From positions 1 to 8,733 of the forward strand of contig JAIRTN010000107.1 of NCBI GenBank assembly GCA_031254905.1: 8,733 nt of DNA. The letters run 5' to 3'. How positions within the stretch are numbered: position 1 is the first letter of the stretch; each line of letters starts with the position of its first letter. Of this stretch, positions 1 through 7,454 are shown one piece after another. The notes beneath the pieces were generated by a model. It was not told where the DNA came from. It saw only the letters and a program-made list of their open reading frames with translations, and did not search any database. The stretch comes from Coriobacteriales bacterium (lineage in GTDB: Bacteria; Actinomycetota; Coriobacteriia; Coriobacteriales; UBA8131). Position numbers and translations under genes: made by a program.

Positions 1-548
1 AGCAGAATTGGATAAAGCAGCCAAGCGGCGATGCTTTTAAGAAGCAAAGAAAGAGCGAAAGACAGGGCAAAAGAAAGCACAATCCATTGACCAATTTGCG
101 CAATCTCTAGTTTTGTGTAAATTTCTCCCCAACTGATAATCATAAGCGCCGTCATCACGCCAATCAGCGCAGCCGAAATCAACTCCATAACTAACCCAAA
201 GCCTTGCTGGTAAAGAATCATCATCAAGGCTCCCGATATACCCGAGATAAGAACCAGCAATGAGACAATACGATTATTAAAACTGCCAATGCGTTTTGAG
301 AACAAGGCGACAACAACGGCCACGAGTGCCCCACTGGCAAAGAAAATGGGGGCCGTAATGCCAATGACTATGCTGGTGCCCGGAATGGTAAAGAGAAATC
401 CATTAAGCAAAAGGAGGAGAAACAGATAGGTCACAACCCGAGTTAGGGAAAGCCCTAGTAGAACCAAGCGAGAATAGCTAAAAAAGGTATCCCCGAATGC
501 CTTTTTACATAGAGCCTTACATGCGCTCGACAGCTTGACGAAAACCAT
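1..548 (-). CDS. Multi-pass membrane protein, N-terminal part; probable membrane-anchored LuxR-type regulator (cut by window edge)
   Basis: An open frame reads leftward from an ATG at 548 for about 182 codons and leaves the window without a stop, so only the N-terminal part is visible. The start is well supported: AGGAGG lies at 555-560, six bases before the ATG. A short basic cytoplasmic stretch (KLSSACKALCKKAF) precedes about five hydrophobic segments, near residues 34-52, 58-82, 92-112, 116-138 and 152-180. The opening LLGLSLTRVVTYLFL and the later ISWGEIYTKL resemble the 10-12-helix N-terminal half of LuxR-family regulators that are abundant in Eggerthellaceae. That half is normally followed by a C-terminal LuxR helix-turn-helix, which would lie outside this window. 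The resemblance is recalled from the family and was not searched. It could also be a plain MFS-like transporter. The gene begins 12 bp after the leuA stop, and its ribosome-binding site directly follows that stop, so co-transcription with leuA is likely. Confidence 0.7.
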   Translation of the reverse strand, partial: MVFVKLSSACKALCKKAFGDTFFSYSRLVLLGLSLTRVVTYLFLLLLLNGFLFTIPGTSIVIGITAPIFFASGALVAVVVALFSKRIGSFNNRIVSLLVLISGISGALMMILYQQGFGLVMELISAALIGVMTALMIISWGEIYTKLEIAQIGQWIVLSFALSFALSLLLKSIAAWLLYPIL

Positions 549-560
549 ACGCTTCCTCCT

Positions 561-2150
561 TCACACCGCCCGCAACATACGGTTAAGCGCGTTGAGATAG
601 GCCCTGGTACTCGAGACAATAATGTCGCCATCGGCACCGCGCCCGGAGTAAATCGTCCCCTCCGCGTCGGCTACGCGCACCGTAACCTCCCCAAGCGCGT
701 CAATGCCGCGCGTAATGGCCTGCACCACAAACTCCCTGAGGTCATTTTCCACGCACACAATATCGCCAACCGCCTTATACGCGGCGTCGATGGGCCCCGT
801 GCCGGTCGCGTTAGCCAGATGCTCCACGCCCTCCCTGTCCACCAAAACAACCGTCGCCGTCGCCACAAGCGGCACACCGCAACTCACCTGCAGGGTCTTA
901 AGCGTCCACAGCGCGTCGATGCTGCGGTCATACTCGGCCATGAGCGCTTCAAGGTCCTCGTCGTAGACCTCCTTCTTGCGGTCCGCAATCTCTAAAAACC
1001 GTGCGTACACCTGCTCAAAGGCCACTTCTTCTGGCGCAACCTCGGCCGCCACAACCTCGGCCTCCCCAACCGGCTGCGCCTCAGCGCCCTCCCCCGCAGC
1101 ACCCAACGGGAACCCCAAATCCTCCAGCCGCCGCCTCAGCGCCGCTCTCCCGCTCCGCGCGCTCAGCACAATGCCCGACCCATCCGCCCCAACACTCGCC
1201 GGGTCGATAATCTCATAGGTCGTCCGCGCCTTTATCACCCCGTCCTGATGCACCCCGCTCGAATGCGCAAAAGCGTTCGCGCCGACAATAGCCTTGTTGG
1301 GCTGCACCTTAATACCCGTAATACCAGCAACAAGACGCGATGCGCGCGTAAACTCACGCGTGTCAATATCAGTATGCGCGTCAAGCTCCTCGCCATGAGT
1401 CCGTATCGCCATAACGACTTCCTCCATGGCCGTATTGCCAGCACGCTCGCCTAAACCATTGATAGTACACTCGACCTGTCCGGCACCATGAGCTACCCCG
1501 GCAAGCGTCAGCGCCGTGGCAAGCCCCAAATCGTTGTGGCAATGCACAGAAACAACAACGTCCTCAATCCCCCGCACCCGCTCCATGAGCCGCCCAATGC
1601 GCGCGCCAAACGCCTCCGGCAGCGAATACCCCGTGGTATCAGGAATATTGACGACGCTCGCGCCCGCCTTGATAACAGCTTCCAAGAGGGGGATAAGAAC
1701 GCTGTCTTCCGCCCTTCCGGCGTCCTCGGCATAAAATTGTACGTCGTCGGTATAGTTGCGGGCGCAACGGACGGCCGCAACCGCCTGCTCAATGGCGGCT
1801 TCCTCGGTGATGCGAAGTTTGTCACGCAAATGGGAGGGGCTCACACCCAGCCCTGTGTGTATGCGGGGACGGGCGGCGGCGGCAAGCGCCTCGGCGGCAA
1901 CTTCGATGTCGCGCGCGATGGCTCGCGACAAAGCGCAGACTACGGCGCGGTCGCCCACCTCGGCCGCGATGCGTTGCACGCTCTCAAAATCCCCGGGGCT
2001 TGAGATGGGAAATCCGGCCTCGATGACATCCACGCCCAAACGCAGCAACTGGCGCGCGATGATGAGCTTCTCGTCGGTTTTCATGCTCGCGCCCGGCGAC
2101 TGCTCGCCGTCGCGCAACGTGGTATCAAATACGGCAATCCTGCGTGTCAT
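561..2150 (-). CDS. leuA: 2-isopropylmalate synthase (LeuA)
   Basis: Condenses acetyl-CoA with 2-oxoisovalerate to 2-isopropylmalate, the committed step of leucine synthesis, in the cytoplasm. Numbering from the ATG at 2150 (529 residues): the catalytic and metal-site motif FDTTLRDGEQSPG starts at residue 8, HCHND is at 203-207 (both histidines are metal ligands in the family), GLGERAGN at 232-239 and SSGVHQDG at 297-304. A C-terminal domain from about residue 412, with GTGPIDAAYKAV, matches the leucine-sensing allosteric domain, so this is a complete type-I LeuA rather than homocitrate or citramalate synthase, although citramalate synthase cannot be fully excluded by eye. An Ala/Glu-rich stretch at about 350-377 links the barrel and regulatory regions. 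A TTG at 2159 would add three residues. Neither start has a well-spaced Shine-Dalgarno, and ATG is preferred because an in-frame stop lies just upstream and TTG is rare. No leuB, leuC or leuD is adjacent. Confidence 0.95.
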   Translation of the reverse strand: MTRRIAVFDTTLRDGEQSPGASMKTDEKLIIARQLLRLGVDVIEAGFPISSPGDFESVQRIAAEVGDRAVVCALSRAIARDIEVAAEALAAAARPRIHTGLGVSPSHLRDKLRITEEAAIEQAVAAVRCARNYTDDVQFYAEDAGRAEDSVLIPLLEAVIKAGASVVNIPDTTGYSLPEAFGARIGRLMERVRGIEDVVVSVHCHNDLGLATALTLAGVAHGAGQVECTINGLGERAGNTAMEEVVMAIRTHGEELDAHTDIDTREFTRASRLVAGITGIKVQPNKAIVGANAFAHSSGVHQDGVIKARTTYEIIDPASVGADGSGIVLSARSGRAALRRRLEDLGFPLGAAGEGAEAQPVGEAEVVAAEVAPEEVAFEQVYARFLEIADRKKEVYDEDLEALMAEYDRSIDALWTLKTLQVSCGVPLVATATVVLVDREGVEHLANATGTGPIDAAYKAVGDIVCVENDLREFVVQAITRGIDALGEVTVRVADAEGTIYSGRGADGDIIVSSTRAYLNALNRMLRAV

Positions 2151-2205
2151 GTCCCTCAACCATCCTCAAAGCCATCACTTCCCCCTGCGTTTCCCATGTC
2201 CTCAT

Positions 2206-2234
2206 ACTCTATGACATTTACCCCACCCTGACCA
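2206..2234 (-). promoter_or_regulatory. Weak candidate promoter for leuA
   Basis: Read on the minus strand, TGGTCA (2229-2234) and TAGAGT (2206-2211) are 17 bases apart, each matching the -35 or -10 consensus at four of six positions. Transcription would start about 50 bases before leuA. A run of nine cytosines (2235-2243 on the plus strand) lies immediately upstream. I see no clear T-box, or leader peptide rich in leucine codons, between here and leuA. This is a pattern match only. Confidence 0.2.
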
Positions 2235-2289
2235 CCCCCCCCCGCGCCGCCTGCCTCTGCCGTCTCCTTAGGGATGGAACGCCAAAAGG

Positions 2290-2316
2290 AGGGGCGGGCG
2301 CACCGCGCCCGCCCCT
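2290..2316 (-). terminator. Rho-independent terminator of the MMPL operon
   Basis: A perfect 11-bp GC-rich inverted repeat (AGGGGCGGGCG paired with its complement) has a 5-base loop. Read on the minus strand it lies 16 bases after the stop codon of the heptad-repeat protein gene and is followed by CCTTTTGG, so a short U-tract is present. The flanking GGAGG/CCTCC could lengthen the stem with mismatches. It separates the transport operon from leuA. Confidence 0.75.
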
Positions 2317-2332
2317 GCCGCCTCCAGAGGGT

Positions 2333-4240
2333 TTAACTAAAGAGGGAGAGGAGGCGGTCCCAGAAACTTTGCTCGGCGGGGGCGGGGGAAGGAGGTGCTT
2401 CGGCGGCCGGCACCTTGATGGCATCGGTGAGCAGGACAAACTGCACGAGTGCAACATCCTTGTTGTCCGCGGAGACAAAGGATACCGGCGTGAAGTCGTC
2501 CTTTTGGTAGTCGCTGAGGAAGGAGTCTATCTCCTTTTGCATGGTCGCGGGCAAATCCTCCACATTGGCGTACAACATGCCCGTACCCTCACGCAAATCG
2601 GAGATGCCGCCGTACAAATCGTTTACGCCACTCGCAAATTGCGTGAGCCCGCTGTTGAAGGCCTTGTAGTTCGCGGCGAGCGTATCGATGCCCTCCATGT
2701 AGGAGACAAGCCCCCCATCGAAGGCGGTGTAATTGGTCGAAAGTTCTCCCATATAGGCTATGAGCGTTTGGAGTTGACCCATTCCGCTGAGGCCTGCTTC
2801 CAAGCCGTCAGCGATTGTCGTAAGCTGGCCAGCAAGATACCGACAATTCCCCGCAAACTGGCCAAGCCCGGCGGCGATGGAGTAAAGACTTGCCTGAATT
2901 CCGTCGTTGCCATTCGCCCCATACCACACGCCTTGGGCGTAGATGGCTTGTGTGTTGGTATTGAGAAGGCTCTGAAGCGTAAGCAGAGAGTCTTGGTTCA
3001 GGTTGGCCAAGGCATCTGTCATCAGATCCCCCAAAGCCCCCTGGTTGTAAAGCGGGGCAAGCGCTGTGATGTAGCCGTCCATCGCGCCAACGGCGCTGGA
3101 GATGCCGCCTCCTACTTGCTCAAGGCCCTCGGCAAGACCGGGCTGCGAGAAGTCGCCGCTATACAGGCCCGCCGCAAGCTGACGTAGTCCGGCAATGAGT
3201 TGGTCTATCTGCGCCGGATCCACCGCCCCACTACCAAGCTGTTGCGCGATGGTCGCCAAGGCGCCGTTTATCTGCGCGGAGGCCGCGCGTAATGCCGTGG
3301 AGTTGCCACTAAGGAGCGAGAGCCCGTCGTTTATCCCCGCGGACCCGGAGGCAAGACCGGCAATACCGCCCTTCATGTCGCCCACACCGCTCTTGAGCCG
3401 CTCGACCCCTTCGTCAAGCGCCCCAATCGCGTCGGTGAGGGTCTCCATGTCTTTGAGCATGTCAGCGGTGTCGGGGATGTCGAATACCATCGAGAACGGC
3501 AGAGCGGAAATTTGGATGCCCGGCATCTCGAAATCGGTGACTTGGGCCTCAAGGGTCAAATCGCCTTCTCGCCCGGGCAGCACCATGAAGGCAACCTGCC
3601 GGTTTTCGCCAGCGGTGGCAATCGTCGCGCCGGGCGCGTTGACGTTTCGCACCTTGCTTGCCTCAAGCGTCATCTGTATCTGGAGGAGATAGTTCTCGAA
3701 AAAGATTTTATCGACCTTGGTATTCTGTTGCGTTGTTATGTGGATGCCGAGGCGCCCGGATGCTCCCGCAAGACGGCTGGGCTCCACAGAGGCCCCGTCG
3801 AGCGTGTAGCGGACGTTGATAAGCCACGGCAGGTCGAGCGAACTAGGGATGCCCTCATAGTAAAAGTCGCCCTTATCCACCGTACCGGAAACCTGCTCAT
3901 TGGCAAGTGTGAGGGCGTTTGTGGAAGTCAGATTCGTCACGGAACGATAGGCGCCGTAATCCGTGAGCGTGCCGGGCTCATTGATTTGAAAGTGGTTGAC
4001 CACATAGCTTGAGCGCGGCGTGCCATCCCCGTTGAGCAGGCCATAGAGGACTTCCTCCTTGGCGGTGACAGATGCCGGGCCGGAAGCGGTGGCGGCCACC
4101 ATCTGCTGCTCGCTGTCCTCAGCATGGGCAGTCGCGGGGAAGCCCCCGATGAGATTGACGGTCGGCACAAGCGCGGCAACCATCAACAGGGCAAGTACGA
4201 TGCGCGGTGCCCTCATGCTCTTGAGCGCGTTGTTCTTCAT
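2333..4240 (-). CDS. Exported heptad-repeat protein partnering an MMPL transporter (YhgE/Pip-like)
   Basis: From the ATG at 4240 this encodes 635 residues. That start gives MKNN, a basic N-region, a hydrophobic core at 13-33 and a likely signal peptidase site after AHA (38-40). GGAGG lies nine bases before it. The upstream ATG at 4249 overlaps the permease stop by four bases but has GGAGG touching it, so it is less likely. Residues about 55-255 form a probable beta-rich domain (for example SYVVNHF, FENYLLQIQMTLEA, GREGDLTLEAQVTDFEM). After it come Gly-spaced heptads (LDEGVERLKSGVGDMKGGIAGL, split here as about residues 275-297) and a long alpha-helical, Gly/Ala/Leu-rich region to about 560. 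The C-terminus is a Pro/Ala-rich linker ending in amphipathic FWDRLLSLFS. No strong C-terminal membrane helix is seen. Proteins of this layout recur beside MMPL permeases and resemble the heptad region of YhgE/Pip proteins. The exact role is unknown. An extracytoplasmic adaptor or cargo-handling subunit is inferred. Confidence 0.85.
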   Translation of the reverse strand: MKNNALKSMRAPRIVLALLMVAALVPTVNLIGGFPATAHAEDSEQQMVAATASGPASVTAKEEVLYGLLNGDGTPRSSYVVNHFQINEPGTLTDYGAYRSVTNLTSTNALTLANEQVSGTVDKGDFYYEGIPSSLDLPWLINVRYTLDGASVEPSRLAGASGRLGIHITTQQNTKVDKIFFENYLLQIQMTLEASKVRNVNAPGATIATAGENRQVAFMVLPGREGDLTLEAQVTDFEMPGIQISALPFSMVFDIPDTADMLKDMETLTDAIGALDEGVERLKSGVGDMKGGIAGLASGSAGINDGLSLLSGNSTALRAASAQINGALATIAQQLGSGAVDPAQIDQLIAGLRQLAAGLYSGDFSQPGLAEGLEQVGGGISSAVGAMDGYITALAPLYNQGALGDLMTDALANLNQDSLLTLQSLLNTNTQAIYAQGVWYGANGNDGIQASLYSIAAGLGQFAGNCRYLAGQLTTIADGLEAGLSGMGQLQTLIAYMGELSTNYTAFDGGLVSYMEGIDTLAANYKAFNSGLTQFASGVNDLYGGISDLREGTGMLYANVEDLPATMQKEIDSFLSDYQKDDFTPVSFVSADNKDVALVQFVLLTDAIKVPAAEAPPSPAPAEQSFWDRLLSLFS

Positions 4241-4245
4241 ACGTA

Positions 4246-6348
4246 TCATCCTCCAGACAAAGACGAGGGGGCCGTGGGGTTCTTCTCCCCAGCAGTTCCT
4301 TTAAAAAAGTTGGCTTTCATAGTGAGTTTTCCGATTAAGGGGTCCAAAAAACTGAGTAAAGCTGGGAGGAAGCAGACGACCAAAGCAAAGGAAAGTAGCG
4401 TCCCCCTCCCTAACATAGCTCCAATGTCGCAGACAATGGGGTTTGTCGAGGTTGCGAGGAGTATGAAGCCGGCAAGACTGAGTACGGTTGCCGACACGAG
4501 TATGGATTTGAAACTTGAGCCGAGCGCTTGGCGAATTGCGTCGCGTTTGGGCAGCGATTTGCGCAGGCGCAGGTAGGTGTTTGTGAGAAGGATGGCGTAG
4601 TCGACCGTTGCGCCGAGCTGTACGGTGTTGAGGACGAGGTAGCCGATGTAGTTGATGGGAGTGCCGGTGAAGTAGGGTATGGCGAGGTTTATCCAGATGG
4701 CGGCCTCGATGGTGAGCAGAAGGATGAGGGGCAGCACCAGCGAGCGGAAGGTGATGAGCAGTACGAGGAAGATTGCGCAAATCGCGATGAGGTTGACCCG
4801 CAAGTTGTCCTTTTGCACGACGTCCCTCATGTCGTAGAGATTCATGCTGCGGCCCAGCGAGTAGGCGCCGTCCCCATAGAATTCGTAGGCGATGTTGCGG
4901 ATTTCGCCCATGGTGGCGAAGGCGAGGTCGCCCTCCGCCGGGACGTCGGTGGAGAGGATGAAGCGGGCGTAGTTGGCGGAGTAGAATTGGTTGGTGATTG
5001 CTTCGTCGAGGAACTCTGAGGGTATGGTGACACCCACAGCCTGCGCGTAGGACATGACGCTGGTTACGTGTTCGAGCTGCTCAAGGCGCTGGCCGAGTAG
5101 CTGCTCGCGCGCGATGTCTCCCCGGGGAACGAGCATGACGACCAAGTTGCTCTCGCCGAACTCCTTTTGTATCTTCTCCGTGTCGAACTGCGAGCGAGTG
5201 CCGCCGCCGCCGCTTTCTGCCCCGTAGAGGAAGTCAGTGCGGCTCTGCCCGAGGAAGGATGGCACGAGCGCGAGGATGACCAACACGGCAACCGGGAGGG
5301 CAAGTTTGGAGAGTACGCGGCCGATGTTTGCGAAACTTGGCAGCAGGGGGCGGTGGTGCGTGCGGTCGATAAGCCGGTAGACGCCCAGCGTGAGGGCCGG
5401 CAGGAAGACCGTTGAGGTGATGAAGCTGAAGATGATGCCCTTTGCTAAGTTGATGCCAAGGTCGGAGCCGATGAGGAACTCCATAAACACGAGCGCGATG
5501 AAGCCAAACAGGGTGGTGGAGGCGCTTGAGGCAACCGTCGAGAACGAGGTGCGTATCGCGTGTTGCATCGCCACCGTAACGTCCGCGTATTGCTTGCGGT
5601 AGTCGGCAAAACTGTGCAGCAGGAAAATCGCGTAGTCCAGCGAAACCGCCAACTGGAGAATGGGGCTTACCGAGTTGGTGATGAAGGAAACGTCGTCGTA
5701 GACGATGTTGGTGCCCATGTTGAGGATTATGGCGACGCCTATCGATATGAACAGGAGAAGCGGCTCGAGCCACGAACTGGTCGACAGCGTAAGAATGATA
5801 ATGATGGCGGGGATAAGGATGGCAAAGGCCCCCAACACCTCATTAACGGCGGCTGTTTGCACGGCCGCGAGCGAGGACGCCTCCCCACCGACCGCGTTAT
5901 CGGGACCAACGATGTCGTACAGGGCGTTGAGGACGCTTTGCTCGGCACCCTGTTTGACTGAGAGGTTGAACAGGGCCGTCTTGTCTTTGTAGTAGGTTTC
6001 GATGGTGCCGGCGTCTGTCATCTCCAAGGGTTGCTTGAGGTCGACGACATCATCGAGCCAAAGCGCCGAGGAGACCCCCTCGATTGCCGCGAAGCGCTCC
6101 TTGTACGCGAGGGCCTCGGGCAGCGTGACATCGTGGACCATGACCTGCAGGTTAGGAACGGTGTCGTTGAACTCCTCGCTCATGATTTCTATGGCCTGCG
6201 TCGATTGGGACGAAGCCGGGAGATAGTCAACGATGTTGTAGTTGACCTTGACGAAAACCATCAATGGCGCGCAGATGAGCGTCAGTGTGACGAAGATAGC
6301 GATAATCGCCTTGCGGTATTTGACGATGATGTGTGCGAAACGCTCCAT
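4246..6348 (-). CDS. MMPL/RND-superfamily transporter
   Basis: A 700-residue polytopic permease with the internal duplication of the RND superfamily. TM1 is at about 12-34, an extracytoplasmic domain at about 35-170 and a five-helix bundle at about 172-325. The second half repeats this: TM7 at about 348-367, a second external domain to about 515 and a bundle at about 518-672. Each half carries the matching helix motif with a conserved Asp, SLDYAIFLLHSF (Asp238) and TVDYAILLTNTY (Asp583). In the family this helix is tied to proton coupling. The external loop carries a Gly-rich stretch (AESGGGGTR) near 377. The length fits small bacterial MMPL proteins of lipid, peptide or drug export type; the substrate cannot be read from sequence. 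The start is supported by AAAGGA about eight bases upstream. The heptad-repeat protein gene is translationally close behind it, and a TetR gene diverges upstream. Confidence 0.93.
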   Translation of the reverse strand: MERFAHIIVKYRKAIIAIFVTLTLICAPLMVFVKVNYNIVDYLPASSQSTQAIEIMSEEFNDTVPNLQVMVHDVTLPEALAYKERFAAIEGVSSALWLDDVVDLKQPLEMTDAGTIETYYKDKTALFNLSVKQGAEQSVLNALYDIVGPDNAVGGEASSLAAVQTAAVNEVLGAFAILIPAIIIILTLSTSSWLEPLLLFISIGVAIILNMGTNIVYDDVSFITNSVSPILQLAVSLDYAIFLLHSFADYRKQYADVTVAMQHAIRTSFSTVASSASTTLFGFIALVFMEFLIGSDLGINLAKGIIFSFITSTVFLPALTLGVYRLIDRTHHRPLLPSFANIGRVLSKLALPVAVLVILALVPSFLGQSRTDFLYGAESGGGGTRSQFDTEKIQKEFGESNLVVMLVPRGDIAREQLLGQRLEQLEHVTSVMSYAQAVGVTIPSEFLDEAITNQFYSANYARFILSTDVPAEGDLAFATMGEIRNIAYEFYGDGAYSLGRSMNLYDMRDVVQKDNLRVNLIAICAIFLVLLITFRSLVLPLILLLTIEAAIWINLAIPYFTGTPINYIGYLVLNTVQLGATVDYAILLTNTYLRLRKSLPKRDAIRQALGSSFKSILVSATVLSLAGFILLATSTNPIVCDIGAMLGRGTLLSFALVVCFLPALLSFLDPLIGKLTMKANFFKGTAGEKNPTAPSSLSGG

Positions 6349-6381
6349 GGGCGTGGTCCTTTTGTCTTTTTATCCTGAGAA

Positions 6382-6399
6382 GCCAACTCGGGGGTTGGC
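6382..6399 (-). promoter_or_regulatory. Hairpin in the MMPL leader
   Basis: A perfect 6-bp stem (GCCAAC with GTTGGC) encloses a 6-base loop, about 33 bases before the MMPL start codon and upstream of its AAAGGA ribosome-binding site. It lacks a U-tract, so it is not an obvious terminator. It could be a leader structure or an operator half-site pair. The function is not known. Confidence 0.3.
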
Positions 6400-6410
6400 G
6401 GGGGGTGAGG

Positions 6411-6440
6411 TTGCCAAATTGCACCCTTACAACTTATAAT
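6411..6440 (+). promoter_or_regulatory. Sigma-70-like promoter reading toward the TetR gene
   Basis: TTGCCA (6411-6416) and a perfect TATAAT (6435-6440) are separated by 18 bases on the plus strand. Initiation near 6447 would give a leader of roughly 180 bases before the preferred tetR start at 6630, or shorter if one of the upstream ATGs (6522, 6561) is used. The start site would fall inside the first GACATAGTGT repeat, a natural position for autorepression. The promoter for the divergent MMPL operon is not clear; TTCAAC then TACACT on the minus strand is a weak candidate. Confidence 0.5.
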
Positions 6441-6443
6441 TTT

Positions 6444-6536
6444 CGACATAGTGTATTTTTATAGACATAGTGTTGAATTTCAAGCGACAATTTTCTCAAA
6501 AATGCCTGAAAATCGACATATTTGCTATTTATGTTG
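6444..6536. promoter_or_regulatory. Cluster of GACATA motifs, candidate operators for the TetR-type regulator
   Basis: GACATAGTGT occurs twice as a direct repeat (6445-6454 and 6464-6473, 19 bases apart). Related elements are CGACAA at 6485-6490 and an imperfect inverted repeat, CGACATA (6514-6520) with TATGTTG (6530-6536), around a 9-base spacer. A small palindrome TTGAA-T-TTCAA sits at 6473-6483. The stretch is much more AT-rich than the flanking genes and lies between divergent regulator and transporter genes, where TetR-family operators normally sit. Binding is inferred. Confidence 0.4.
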
Positions 6537-6629
6537 GATAGTCGGCCATTTGGGGAAAATATGATACCTGTTCGACAAAATAATTCGGACAAAAAAGCGG
6601 CGTCAGCGGAAGTCAGGAGAGTCGGAGAG

Positions 6630-7241
6630 ATGGATTTGCAAGTTATCGGTATCGAGGACACGGAGACACCCGACGCGCGAAAAGAGGACAGGCGGGTGGC
6701 TTACACAAAGACGGCGCTTCGCAACGCGTTGGTGAAACTTATGCAGGAACAGCACATCTCAGGTATCACCGTAAAATCGATTTGCTCGTTGGCCGACGTA
6801 AACAGAAGCACCTTCTACCTGCACTACCATGACCAGTATGATTTGCTGCATCAAATGGAGCAGGAGGTACTCAAGGCGCTAGAAGAACGGCTCAGTTCCC
6901 AGCACAACACCGAGGAAAAAGGCCCCATGTCGCTTACAGCCCTAACGGAGATACTGGAATACGCTTGGGAGAATTCGGATTTAGCCCGCGTGCTTCTAAG
7001 CGAGAACTGCGACTTTGCCTTTCGACAAGACATCATGGAACTTACGCAGGTTGTTACCGCTTGGATTGACCCATCATACGGTGAGAACGCGAAAGACTAC
7101 ATCACAACCTACAGCATCAGCGGCTGCATAGCCATAGCTGAGAAATGGTTAAAAAACGGCATGGCCGAAACTCCCGAAGAAATCGCGCAGCTCATACTCC
7201 AAGTACTCTACAAAGGCACCTCCGGCTTCGCAATAAAGTAA
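6630..7241 (+). CDS. TetR/AcrR-family transcriptional regulator
   Basis: From the ATG at 6630 this encodes 203 residues, the usual size for a TetR repressor. The DNA-binding domain spans about residues 22-75, with the helix-turn-helix ITVKSICSLADVNRSTFYLHY (the last residues of helix 3 and the TFY turn are typical of the family) near 46-66, followed by HDQYDLLHQMEQEV. The C-terminal ligand/dimer half (SISGCIAIAEKWLKNGM, then TPEEIAQLILQVL) resembles the TetR_C_8-type region. AGGAGAG lies about ten bases before this ATG. The frame stays open to ATGs at 6561 and 6522, which would add 23 or 36 residues unlike the family, so I prefer 6630. It diverges from the MMPL operon and most likely controls it, and perhaps itself, through the AT-rich region between them. 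The inducer is unknown. Confidence 0.9.
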   Translation: MDLQVIGIEDTETPDARKEDRRVAYTKTALRNALVKLMQEQHISGITVKSICSLADVNRSTFYLHYHDQYDLLHQMEQEVLKALEERLSSQHNTEEKGPMSLTALTEILEYAWENSDLARVLLSENCDFAFRQDIMELTQVVTAWIDPSYGENAKDYITTYSISGCIAIAEKWLKNGMAETPEEIAQLILQVLYKGTSGFAIK

Positions 7242-7245
7242 GCAT

Positions 7246-7260
7246 CACAAAGCTTTTGTG
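7246..7260 (+). terminator. Weak hairpin after the TetR gene
   Basis: CACAAA pairs perfectly with TTTGTG across a 3-base loop, beginning four bases after the tetR stop. The stem is short, AT-rich and has no following U-tract, so it is at best a weak terminator. Confidence 0.2.
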
Positions 7261-7364
7261 CGTACTAAGGGGCAAATGCGTCGAAAAACGGGAGAGATGT
7301 GTTTGGCCGATGTGTTTGAGGAGCGTACTCGGAGCAATCGTAGGAGTAATGCCTGCGTGCCATG

Positions 7365-7385
7365 CTACCCAATCGACGAGAAATG
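7365..7385 (+). repeat. Left copy of an imperfect 21-bp direct repeat flanking the DUF3800 gene
   Basis: It matches 8276-8296 at 18 of 21 positions in the same orientation (shared core AATCGA-GAGAAA with one variable base). It lies in the 234-bp gap between tetR and the DUF3800 gene, which otherwise holds no gene I can support. A match this good could arise by chance in a window of this size, so significance rests on its position. Confidence 0.35.
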
Positions 7386-7394
7386 TGGTAAAGT
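7386..7394 (+). promoter_or_regulatory. Possible extended -10 element for the DUF3800 gene
   Basis: TGGTAAAGT fits an extended -10 (TGn followed by a hexamer matching TATAAT at four of six). No convincing -35 is seen upstream. It would start transcription around 7400, giving a leader of about 75 bases that includes the hairpin at 7435-7454. Confidence 0.2.
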
Positions 7395-7434
7395 ATTTTC
7401 ATTGACTGATTCGCGAGAATCGGGTCTTCCAGTC

Positions 7435-7454
7435 GGCGTGGGCTATCCCACGCC
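7435..7454 (+). promoter_or_regulatory. Perfect 8-bp hairpin in the DUF3800 leader
   Basis: GGCGTGGG and CCCACGCC pair fully around the loop CTAT, ending 12 bases before the GGAG ribosome-binding site of the DUF3800 gene. No U-tract follows, so it is not an intrinsic terminator for upstream transcription. It may act as an mRNA leader structure or a protein-binding site. A weaker inverted pair, GATTC and GAATC around GCGA (7408-7421), lies just upstream. Confidence 0.4.

Noticed and set aside
2120..2197. Possible 26-codon leader peptide (minus strand, beginning MRTWETQ) overlapping the leuA start
   Set aside because: It has no ribosome-binding site and no run of leucine codons, so leucine attenuation is not supported.
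1488..2214. Plus-strand open frames (171 and 152 codons) opposite the 5' half of leuA
   Set aside because: Both are low-similarity shadows of a well-conserved LeuA reading frame.
2144..3187. Long plus-strand open frame of 347 codons opposite the heptad-repeat protein gene
   Set aside because: It is antisense to a gene with a clear signal peptide and domain structure, has no recognisable domain, runs across the operon terminator and has a Gly/Pro/Arg-rich composition typical of a GC-rich shadow frame.
5234..5773. Minus-strand frame of 179 codons inside the MMPL gene
   Set aside because: It is a frame-shifted reading of the permease, His/Arg/Pro-rich, with no independent start signal.
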